Shown one piece after another: positions 36,007-42,373 of a DNA stretch of 42,373 nt. Each line of letters opens with the position of its first letter. The stretch's first letter is position 1. The notes beneath the pieces are model-generated. The model was not told the origin of the DNA, ran no database searches, and worked only from the letters and a program-made list of their open reading frames with translations. The translations under genes were made by a program, and so were the position numbers. Source of the DNA: Luteolibacter sp. (GTDB lineage Bacteria; Verrucomicrobiota; Verrucomicrobiia; Verrucomicrobiales; Akkermansiaceae); assembly GCA_030828305.1 (NCBI GenBank), contig JAURCU010000010.1, forward strand, positions 1-42,373, given 5' to 3'.

Positions 36007-37089
36007 ATGACCAAGCCATCCGAATGTTACGCTCTCATCCTCGCCGGCGGCTCCGGCACCCGTTTCTGGCCGCTCAGCCGCAATGCGCGACCCAAACAAC
36101 TCATCGACCTCTTTGGTGATGGCACCCTGTTGGAGCAGGCCATTTGCCGTCTCGATGGCGTGATACCCGTAGAAAACATCCTGATCCTGACCAATACGCA
36201 TCAGGAGAAAGCAGTTCGCGAAATCGCCGGAATGCTACCAGCCAGCAACATCGTCGCCGAACCCGCCAAGAGGGACACCGGCCCGGCTGTGGCACTCGGT
36301 ATCGGCTTGGTTGCCGCGCGCAACCCGCACGCCACCATGATGGTGCTACCCTCCGACCAACTCATCAGCGACACCGATGGTTTCAAGTCCGTGATGAGCG
36401 ACGCCCTGAGCGCCGCCAGACATTCGGATAGCTTGGTCACCATCGGAATCAAGCCGAGCTGGGCCTGTCCTTCATACGGCTACATCGAACGCGGTGAGGC
36501 CTCCAAGATCGAAGGAGCCTCACTCAGCCATGAGGCCTTCGAGGTGAAGCGCTTTCGCGAAAAGCCCAATCCGGAGCTGGCGGAGGAATTCCTGCGCCAA
36601 GGCAGCTTCAATTGGAATGCCGGCATGTTCGTGTGGTCGCTACCCACGGTAATGGGCCAACTTAAAAAACACGCACCTGATCTCGCCAACTTCATTGATG
36701 AGCTGGAAGCCTCCGACAACATCATGCGTACCATCGCCGAGCGCTTTCCCTCCCAAAAACCCCGCTCCATCGACTACGCGCTAATGGAGAGTGCCGAACG
36801 CGTGCTCAATATCGAGGCGACCTTTGACTGGGACGATGTCGGCTCCTGGATCTCCGTAGCCAAATACCTGGATGCTGCCGGTGAAGGCAACCTCGCCAAT
36901 ACAAGCATCAGTGAATTCAACAGCACGGACAACATCGTCTACAACACGCGCCCGGGCAGCCGTATCGCCCTCTGTGGTGTTGACGATCTTATCGTGGTGC
37001 AGACCGAGGACGCGCTATTGGTCTGCAATCGTGACCGTGCGGATGAGATCAAGCACTTGGTCAAAAAACTGCCCGACGAACTACTCTGA
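36007..37089 (+). CDS. manC: Mannose-1-phosphate guanylyltransferase
   Basis: Makes GDP-mannose from mannose-1-phosphate and GTP, a precursor for mannosylated or fucosylated glycans. The 360-residue protein holds only the nucleotidyltransferase domain and lacks the C-terminal phosphomannose-isomerase domain of the long bifunctional forms. The nucleotide-binding signature is LILAGGSGTRFWPLSR, with Lys in RPKQLIDL. Sugar-binding marks are VLPSDQLI, YGYIERGEA, KRFREKPN, FNWNAGMFVW and ATFDWDDVGSW. The stop overlaps the ruvX start by one base (TGATG). GDP-mannose could feed exopolysaccharide synthesis together with the nucleotide-sugar dehydrogenase at the end of the window. Confidence 0.95.
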   Translation: MTKPSECYALILAGGSGTRFWPLSRNARPKQLIDLFGDGTLLEQAICRLDGVIPVENILILTNTHQEKAVREIAGMLPASNIVAEPAKRDTGPAVALGIGLVAARNPHATMMVLPSDQLISDTDGFKSVMSDALSAARHSDSLVTIGIKPSWACPSYGYIERGEASKIEGASLSHEAFEVKRFREKPNPELAEEFLRQGSFNWNAGMFVWSLPTVMGQLKKHAPDLANFIDELEASDNIMRTIAERFPSQKPRSIDYALMESAERVLNIEATFDWDDVGSWISVAKYLDAAGEGNLANTSISEFNSTDNIVYNTRPGSRIALCGVDDLIVVQTEDALLVCNRDRADEIKHLVKKLPDELL

Positions 37090-37508
37090 TGTCTGAAGTG
37101 CATCCGGTATTGGCAATCGACCTTGGCGAGGCGCGCATCGGCATCGCAGCCACCGACGACATGGGTATCATGGCGCATCCGGTGGAAACCATTCACCGGA
37201 CCCAGACCGATCCCCTGGAGCGCATCGTCCAACTGGTCATTGAGCGCAAGATACGCACCTTGGTGCTGGGCCTGCCCCTTCACAGCGGCGGTCGTGAGGG
37301 TGATGCCGCGGCCAAGGCGCGTGGATTTGGCAAGCAACTTGCCGCTCGCCTACCCGAATTGCCACTGCACTTCGTCGACGAGAGCTTCACCACACTCAGC
37401 GCTGCCGGCAAACTGCGCGAAGCGGGGCGTAAGGCAAAACAGCAGAAGGCCGTGATTGATCAGGCCGCTGCCGTGGAAATCCTCAATAGCTGGCTGGAAG
37501 CTGGTTAG
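37089..37508 (+). CDS. ruvX: Putative pre-16S rRNA nuclease / Holliday junction resolvase
   Basis: RuvX (YqgF) is an RNase-H-fold nuclease that trims the 5' end of 16S rRNA and was earlier described as a Holliday junction resolvase. The 139-residue product has the usual length. Signatures are LAIDLGEARIGIAATDD (first catalytic Asp), LVLGLPLHSGGREGDAA, HFVDESFTTLSA (catalytic Glu) and DQAAAVEILNSWL (last Asp). It overlaps the manC stop by one base, so its translation is probably coupled. It converges on the Gfo/Idh gene across 42 bases containing a strong hairpin. Confidence 0.95.
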   Translation: MSEVHPVLAIDLGEARIGIAATDDMGIMAHPVETIHRTQTDPLERIVQLVIERKIRTLVLGLPLHSGGREGDAAAKARGFGKQLAARLPELPLHFVDESFTTLSAAGKLREAGRKAKQQKAVIDQAAAVEILNSWLEAG

Positions 37509-37522
37509 AATTTTCTCATCAA

Positions 37523-37544
37523 GCCCCGACCAAACATACGGGGC
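37523..37544 (+). terminator. Bidirectional terminator candidate between ruvX and the Tat oxidoreductase
   Basis: GCCCCG (37523-37528) pairs with CGGGGC (37539-37544) around a ten-base A-rich loop, with AA before and TT a few bases after. It sits in the middle of the 42-base convergent gap, where a shared terminator is expected. The T-tract is weak on both strands. Confidence 0.5.
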
Positions 37545-37550
37545 CGGCTT

Positions 37551-39023
37551 CTATACCTTGGGAATCTCGTAGCCCCTGCGGTAGTGGGTTTCGTTGAAGG
37601 CATTGATTGCGTCACTTCCCGAAACCATACCGGTCTTGGGATCAATACTCACCTTGCTGCCGACGTGACAGCGGGTCTTGGCAAGGTCCACATTCCAAAC
37701 CTTGAGTTGTTCACGCTGACGCGAGATGCAATCGAGAAGCATCTCGTCCTGTGGTAGCTCAGCGGCTAGGTTCTCGAGAGCAATCTCCTCACTGGCGCGC
37801 ATCGAGATGTTTGCGAAGTGAGAGAGGTTGGCCGACTTGTGCGAGTGCTTAATCGGAGCATTGAGATCCTCCGCTTTGCGAGAGCGTACGCAGTCGAAAA
37901 AATTCTGCATGTGACCGCGACCCGCATCACCCGGGAACTTCTCCAACCGGGTCTTGCCGTCAGGGCCAAGCACATAGCCTCCGCCACGGCCGCCACGAAA
38001 TTCACCCTTCTCGCCGCTCACAATGACACCAACGCGAGTCCCTTTGTAGACTACCGCAGCGTTTTTGGCAGGCGTCTGCCACATGTTGTTGACCTCGAAA
38101 GTGCAGGGAATGCCACCCAACTTGAAGATGGCTGTCTGCATGTTGGCGGTGTTGCCGGCATCATGCCAACCGAAGCGGCCGCCGGTGCTGTACATTTCGG
38201 TGGGCATGTCGGGATCACCCGCAAAAAGGCAGAGCAAGTCGAGCTCGTGGGGACCCTGATTGCCCATGTCACCATTACCGGTATTGAAATCCCAGTGCCA
38301 ATCGTAGTGAATGCTGGGGCGCATGATGGGTTGATCCTGTGCCGGCCCGAGCCACAAGTCGTAGTCCAGAGTCGAGGGAGGACTGATGGCCTTGCCCACC
38401 TTACCGATGGACTTTCGGTTGCGAAAGCAGTTGCCATACATGGACTTTATCTCGCCGATACCGCCATCCTTGATGAATTCAAGCGCCTTGATGAGTCCCT
38501 TGTCAGAACGATTCTGGGTGCCTGCCTGAACAATGCGACCGGTCTTCTCAACTGCGGCGGCCATCTGCGCTCCGGAGAAGACGTCCCAGCTAACCGGCTT
38601 CTCGACATACACATCCTTGCCAGCTTGAACAGCGTGGATCATGTGCAGTGCATGCCAATAATTACCACTGGCAATGATGACCGCATCAACGTCCTTGCGC
38701 TCGAGCAGTTTGCGGTAATCCCGGATCTTGTCGACCTTGTGCTCAAACTGCCCTGCGACTTTGTCCATGTGCGCGCTATCCGGATCGCAAACCGCGACAA
38801 GTTCCACACCCTTGACGCCGTGAGCCTGCTTGGAGAGACCCTGGCCACGGCCACCACAGCCAATGAGGGCCACACGGATCGTGTCGTTGGAGCCCCGGGT
38901 TTGGCTGTAACTGAGCGCTGAGGTGGAGAGGATAGCTCCACCGGTGGTGGTCAAAAAGCGGCGGCGCGAAGTCATGGGAAATTGGGACGGGTTCATGGAT
39001 TCGATTACAGGTCGATTGAGCAT
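37551..39023 (-). CDS. Tat-exported Gfo/Idh/MocA family oxidoreductase
   Basis: The 490-residue product is a secreted member of the Gfo/Idh/MocA family, a type common in Planctomycetes, Verrucomicrobia and Bacteroidetes. A twin-arginine signal leads (SRRRFLTTTGGAILSTSAL), followed by the Rossmann fold (RVALIGCGGRGQGLSKQAHG, ELVAVCDPD), the Lys-Pro motif (VYVEKPVSWDVF) and the substrate domain with HYDWHWDFNTGNGDMGNQGP and HELDLLC. Exported members usually carry NAD(P) bound tightly, since the periplasm has none free. The sugar substrate is unknown. Starts at 39023 (MLNRPVIES) and 38996 (MNPSQFPM) are both possible; neither has a good Shine-Dalgarno. It diverges from the antiporter gene across about 105 bases. 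Confidence 0.93.
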   Translation of the reverse strand: MLNRPVIESMNPSQFPMTSRRRFLTTTGGAILSTSALSYSQTRGSNDTIRVALIGCGGRGQGLSKQAHGVKGVELVAVCDPDSAHMDKVAGQFEHKVDKIRDYRKLLERKDVDAVIIASGNYWHALHMIHAVQAGKDVYVEKPVSWDVFSGAQMAAAVEKTGRIVQAGTQNRSDKGLIKALEFIKDGGIGEIKSMYGNCFRNRKSIGKVGKAISPPSTLDYDLWLGPAQDQPIMRPSIHYDWHWDFNTGNGDMGNQGPHELDLLCLFAGDPDMPTEMYSTGGRFGWHDAGNTANMQTAIFKLGGIPCTFEVNNMWQTPAKNAAVVYKGTRVGVIVSGEKGEFRGGRGGGYVLGPDGKTRLEKFPGDAGRGHMQNFFDCVRSRKAEDLNAPIKHSHKSANLSHFANISMRASEEIALENLAAELPQDEMLLDCISRQREQLKVWNVDLAKTRCHVGSKVSIDPKTGMVSGSDAINAFNETHYRRGYEIPKV

Positions 39024-39128
39024 GACCTTTCAGTATCCATTCGCGCAACGCCAGCATCAAAAGATCCAGATTGTTAAAAGGCGTTGCCCTCAGGGACTTG
39101 TTCCTTAGCATGCATCAACGCCTCCCGA

Positions 39129-40976
39129 ATGTCCTCCCTGACCTACCTGACCTGGATCCTGGCCCTTGGCATATCCTGCCAGTGGCTGGCATGGCGCCTC
39201 AAGCTGCCTTCCATCCTCCTGCTCCTCGCCGGCGGCTTCGCATTCGGGCGTATCTCAGGGGTGCGCATTGATGACTTTTTGGCGGCCTCGAGTGACGGTA
39301 GCAGCGTCCTACTATCGGTGGTCGGCCTGTTTGTGGCCATCATCCTCTTTGAAGGTGGCCTAACCCTGAAATTCCGCGAATTGAGGGAATCCGGCCTGCC
39401 CATCCTGCGACTCTGCACCCTCGCCGTCGTTATATCCTTCGGCCTGACCGCCGTCTTCATGAGCCAGGTACTCGGTTACGACTGGCGAATTGCCGCTCTG
39501 ATTGGTGCCATTCTGACCGTCACCGGCCCGACCGTGATCGCACCCCTGCTGCGCCATATCAATCCAACCCGCAAGATGGCCTCCATGCTCAAATGGGAAG
39601 GCATCGTGGTTGACCCCATCGGCGCGATTCTTGCGGTGATGGTCTTCAAGGTCGCGATGGCAACCGACATGGAGGCCGCCCAGAGCGAGACCCTGCAATC
39701 GCTTGGCATCATGATTGCTGTCGGCGTGATTGGTGCGCTGGTCATCGCCAAGCTGGTGGAGTGGCTGCTGAGGCATCACCTCGTGCCCGATTACCTGCAA
39801 CCGGTATTCCTGCTGGCAGTGGTGGCAGTGGCCTTTACTGTCTCCAACGCCTTCGAAAAGGAGGCGGGTCTGCTGACGGTCACCGTATTGGGCATTGCCC
39901 TCGCCAACCAACGCCACGCCTTCGTGCGCCATATTCTCGAGTTCAAGGAGAACTTGCGCACCCTCATCATCTCTTCACTCTTCATCGTGCTCTCGGGCCG
40001 CATCGCTCCGGCAGACCTTGGAGGCACTCTCTGGAAGGGTCTTTTCCTGCTGATCTTTTTGATTGCCATCGGCCGACCACTTTCCGTTTACGCTTCCTTG
40101 GTATTCTCCAAGAGCACCACCTTCAAGGAGAAGACTTTCCTAGCGGCCATGGCACCTCGCGGAATTGTGGCCGCCGCCATCACTTCCATCTTTGCTCTTG
40201 AGTTCGAGGAGGCCGCCAATCACGGCCAGTTCGGTGAAAAGTCGGTCATGATCGCGGGGCAGTCCCAAGAACTGGTGGCGCTGGTCTTCATGGTGATTGT
40301 GGGCACCGTGGCCACTTACGGTATTGCCGCCGTGCCGATGGCCCGCCGCCTCGGACTCGCCTCCAAAAATGCGACTGGCATCCTTTTTGCCGGCGCGGAC
40401 CCATGGATACGGCGCATCGCCAAGACACTCCATGACAACGGCCACCGGGTGATGCTCCTGGACACCAACGACAAAAATATCTCGGCTGCCAAAATGGATG
40501 GGCTTGAGGCACACCGGGCCAATATTCTCTCCGAGTTTGCCGAGGAAGAACTCGACTTCAACGGCCTTGGTCACCTGGTGGCCGCCACCCCCAACGACGA
40601 GGTCAACTCCATGGCAGCAGACCGCTTCAGCCATCAGTTCACCCGCGCCGGAGTCTGGCAGATCGAACCCATCGACCGCGACGAGCACCACCGCAAGGCT
40701 GCAGCCACCGACCTGCGCCATAACATCTGTTTCAGCCAAGCCCCCAATCAGATGGAGCTCAGTGAGTTGGTGGCCAAACCGGAAATCACCATCAAGAAGA
40801 CCCTGATCACCGAGGTTTTCAGCTTCGATCAGTTCGAACAGGCCTACCCGGATGCAATCGTTCTCTTCCTATCCGACAGCAAAGGTCTGCGGCCCGCTCC
40901 CGCCAAACTTGGAAAAATTCTGGCGGGCACCACGGTCTACGCCATGGTCAACGAAACCCCTGTCATAAAGTCGTGA
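39129..40976 (+). CDS. Cation:proton antiporter (CPA type) with TrkA-N domain
   Basis: Exchanges Na+ or K+ for protons across the inner membrane. The 615-residue product has about 12 membrane segments (1 to about 410) of the Na+/H+ exchanger family, including ILFEGGLTLKF, ILTVTGPTVIAPLLRHI, LKWEGIVVDPIGAILAV and LAAMAPRGIVAAAI. A cytoplasmic NAD-binding TrkA-N domain follows (about 415-530; ILFAGADPWIRRIAKTLHDN, MLLDTNDKNISAAKMDGLEA), then a further regulatory region. The TrkA-N part suggests gating by nucleotide or redox state. The frame is open upstream to 39084, but ATG at 39129 (MSSLTYLTWILALG) starts the first membrane segment and is preferred. It overlaps the truA GTG start by four bases (GTGA). 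Confidence 0.92.
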   Translation: MSSLTYLTWILALGISCQWLAWRLKLPSILLLLAGGFAFGRISGVRIDDFLAASSDGSSVLLSVVGLFVAIILFEGGLTLKFRELRESGLPILRLCTLAVVISFGLTAVFMSQVLGYDWRIAALIGAILTVTGPTVIAPLLRHINPTRKMASMLKWEGIVVDPIGAILAVMVFKVAMATDMEAAQSETLQSLGIMIAVGVIGALVIAKLVEWLLRHHLVPDYLQPVFLLAVVAVAFTVSNAFEKEAGLLTVTVLGIALANQRHAFVRHILEFKENLRTLIISSLFIVLSGRIAPADLGGTLWKGLFLLIFLIAIGRPLSVYASLVFSKSTTFKEKTFLAAMAPRGIVAAAITSIFALEFEEAANHGQFGEKSVMIAGQSQELVALVFMVIVGTVATYGIAAVPMARRLGLASKNATGILFAGADPWIRRIAKTLHDNGHRVMLLDTNDKNISAAKMDGLEAHRANILSEFAEEELDFNGLGHLVAATPNDEVNSMAADRFSHQFTRAGVWQIEPIDRDEHHRKAAATDLRHNICFSQAPNQMELSELVAKPEITIKKTLITEVFSFDQFEQAYPDAIVLFLSDSKGLRPAPAKLGKILAGTTVYAMVNETPVIKS

Positions 40977-41728
40977 GGCTCAAGCTGACCATCGCTTACG
41001 ACGGCCGACCCTACCAGGGTTGGCAAGTTCAGGCCGGTGGCAACACGGTGCAGGATCACTTGCATAGGGCTCTTGAGCAGACCGCCAAAAAAACCATCAA
41101 ACTCGTGGGATCAGGACGCACTGACACGGGCGTGCACGCACTGGCGCAAGTCGCCCACTTCGACGCGCCTGCGGATATTTCCATGAATCCCTTCAACTGG
41201 GTGCCCGCACTCAACACCAAACTTCCCGACACCATTCGGGTTATGGCCTGCGAAGAGGTCGCCGACGATTTTCACGCACGCTTCTCGGCGAACAGCAAGA
41301 TCTACCACTACGACATTGCCACCGATCCGGTACTGCCGCCACACCGCGCCGGGCTGGCCTGGCATCTACCCAAACTGCTCGATGCCGCTGTGCTCCGGGC
41401 AGCACTTGGCCTCTATCTTGGCCGACACGACTTTCACGCCTTTGCCGCCTACCGTGGCAACGAGGGTCCGGACATGAACTGGCAGCGCACCATCAGGCGG
41501 GCCGAACTCACAACCCTGGACGATGGCTATCGAATCACCTTCGAAGGTGATGGCTTTCTCTACAAGATGGTGCGCCTCATGACGGGTGCAGCAGTGCATG
41601 TGGCGCAGGGCCGTATGCGCATCGACGACTTTGCCCTGCTTCTGGATCAAGCTCCCGGTCTACCTCATGGCAAGTCACCAATCAGCGCCCCGGCCGATGG
41701 CCTTTACCTGCAAGCGGTGATCTATTAG
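40973..41728 (+). CDS. truA: tRNA pseudouridine(38-40) synthase TruA
   Basis: TruA converts uridines 38-40 in the anticodon arm of many tRNAs to pseudouridine. The 251-residue product is of normal length. It begins RLKLTIAYDGRPYQGWQVQ and has the catalytic Asp51 in GSGRTDTGVHALAQVAHF. Other marks are NSKIYHYDI, the tRNA-contact segment GRHDFHAFAA, and FLYKMVRLMTGAAVHVAQGR near the end. The GTG start at 40973 overlaps the antiporter stop (GTGA), so translation is coupled. The nucleotide-sugar dehydrogenase starts 14 bases after its stop. Confidence 0.96.
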   Translation: MRLKLTIAYDGRPYQGWQVQAGGNTVQDHLHRALEQTAKKTIKLVGSGRTDTGVHALAQVAHFDAPADISMNPFNWVPALNTKLPDTIRVMACEEVADDFHARFSANSKIYHYDIATDPVLPPHRAGLAWHLPKLLDAAVLRAALGLYLGRHDFHAFAAYRGNEGPDMNWQRTIRRAELTTLDDGYRITFEGDGFLYKMVRLMTGAAVHVAQGRMRIDDFALLLDQAPGLPHGKSPISAPADGLYLQAVIY

Positions 41729-41742
41729 AAATTTTTTCTCCC

Positions 41743-42373
41743 ATGCAAACCATCGCTATCATCGGCCTGGGTTACGTCGGCCTGCCGCTCGCTATCCAAT
41801 TTGCCCGCAGTGGCGCGCATGTCATCGGTATCGACGTTGACCCAAAGAAGCCCGAATTGCTCAATCAGGGTGTTAGCTACTTCAAGCACATTGCCTCCGA
41901 TGAACTCCGCCAAATAACTGCGGATGGCAAACTCGAGGCATGCTCCGACATGAGCCGCTGCACGGAAGCGAGCGCCGTTGTTCTCTGCCTGCCGACCCCC
42001 ATCAACGAAAACCGCACACCGGATCTGAGCTACATCCTCAGCACCGCCGAAGCGATCGCTCCCCACCTTCAGCAAGGCTGTGTGGTGGTGCTCGAATCCA
42101 CCAGTTTTCCGGGCACGACCGAGGAAAACCTGCGCCAAGCCCTCGAAGCGGGAAGCGGCATGCTCGCCGGCGTGGACTTTCACCTCGGCTACTCTCCCGA
42201 GCGGGAGGATCCCGGCAATCCCAGCAGCAAGGTCGGCGAAATACCCAAACTCATCGCCGGGCTGACTCCGGCATGTCTGGAGAAAGTTCGCGAACTCTAC
42301 GCTCCAGCCATTGAGACACTGGTTCCCATGAGTTCCTGTAAGGCGGCGGAAGCAGCCAAGCTTCTCGAGAACA
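41743..42373 (+). CDS. Nucleotide-sugar dehydrogenase, probably UDP-N-acetylglucosamine 6-dehydrogenase type (3' partial)
   Basis: The gene begins at ATG 41743 and is still open at the window edge, giving the first 210 residues. They form the NAD-binding domain of the UDP-glucose/GDP-mannose dehydrogenase family: QTIAIIGLGYVGLPLAIQFA, then VIGIDVDPKK, VVLCLPTPINENRTPDLSYI, VVVLESTSFPGTTEE and HLGYSPEREDPGN. The YSPEREDPGN form, with the surrounding NENRTPDLS, is typical of UDP-GlcNAc or UDP-ManNAc 6-dehydrogenases (WbpA/WecC/TviB group) rather than UDP-glucose dehydrogenase. These enzymes make uronic acids for surface polysaccharides. The catalytic cysteine lies beyond the window. It is 14 bases after truA and probably starts or continues an envelope-sugar gene set. 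Confidence 0.9.
   Translation, partial: MQTIAIIGLGYVGLPLAIQFARSGAHVIGIDVDPKKPELLNQGVSYFKHIASDELRQITADGKLEACSDMSRCTEASAVVLCLPTPINENRTPDLSYILSTAEAIAPHLQQGCVVVLESTSFPGTTEENLRQALEAGSGMLAGVDFHLGYSPEREDPGNPSSKVGEIPKLIAGLTPACLEKVRELYAPAIETLVPMSSCKAAEAAKLLEN

Noticed and set aside
37818..38921. Long plus-strand open frame (367 codons) opposite the Tat oxidoreductase
   Set aside because: The minus-strand frame has a Tat signal, Rossmann fold and EKP motif. The plus frame is an antisense shadow with no motif.

Overview
The window looks like chromosomal DNA of a free-living, sulfatase-rich member of the Verrucomicrobia, most likely class Verrucomicrobiae. The evidence is a PEP-CTERM surface protein, secreted proteins with thrombospondin-3-like Asp-rich repeats, three sulfatases, a DUF1501 protein paired with a DUF1549/DUF1553 cytochrome protein (typical of Planctomycetes and Verrucomicrobia), a Tat-exported Gfo/Idh/MocA oxidoreductase, a DUF5722 glycoside-hydrolase-like protein and GC-rich DNA. 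The genus cannot be read from this sequence. I see no tRNA, rRNA, CRISPR array, insertion sequence or phage gene.

Bases 1-10,600 form a secreted glycan-processing region, all on the plus strand: the end of a repeat-bearing surface protein, a small unrecognised reading frame, a PEP-CTERM protein, a very large multidomain sulfatase, a GH78 alpha-L-rhamnosidase and a DUF5722 protein whose start overlaps the rhamnosidase stop. A sulfatase next to a rhamnosidase suggests attack on a sulfated, rhamnose-containing polysaccharide. Three copies of one short hairpin (TCACCC-N4-GGGTGA-TT) lie in the gaps here and I see none later in the window.

Bases 10,700-12,410 hold a small plus-strand cluster of little-known genes: an acidic soluble protein, a DUF3392 membrane protein and a membrane-anchored FHA protein with a structured leader. 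From 12,422 to 20,706 the minus strand carries, in order of transcription, a Gfo/Idh oxidoreductase, a coiled-coil membrane-anchored protein, rimO, and the DUF1549/DUF1553 + DUF1501 pair. From 20,841 to 27,355 a tight plus-strand chain encodes a fumarylacetoacetate-hydrolase-like enzyme, two single-domain PqiA proteins, PqiB (an MCE lipid-transport protein) and a large U32 protein.

Bases 27,450-30,330 (minus) pair a PiT-like predicted phosphate carrier with a double-domain PPK2 polyphosphate:AMP phosphotransferase, followed by a possible 40-residue coupled reading frame. The rest is mostly housekeeping genes with surface genes between them: a sulfatase (minus), then prmC, murA and another sulfatase (plus), a small glycine-rich membrane protein (minus), manC-ruvX (plus), a Tat-exported oxidoreductase (minus), and a CPA-type antiporter with a TrkA-N domain, truA and the start of a nucleotide-sugar dehydrogenase (plus), which runs off the window. 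manC, murA and the dehydrogenase all serve envelope or exopolysaccharide sugar metabolism.

Two traits run through the window. Neighbouring genes often overlap by 1-11 bases, implying translational coupling. Almost no start codon has a Shine-Dalgarno sequence; the clear exception is the large sulfatase.
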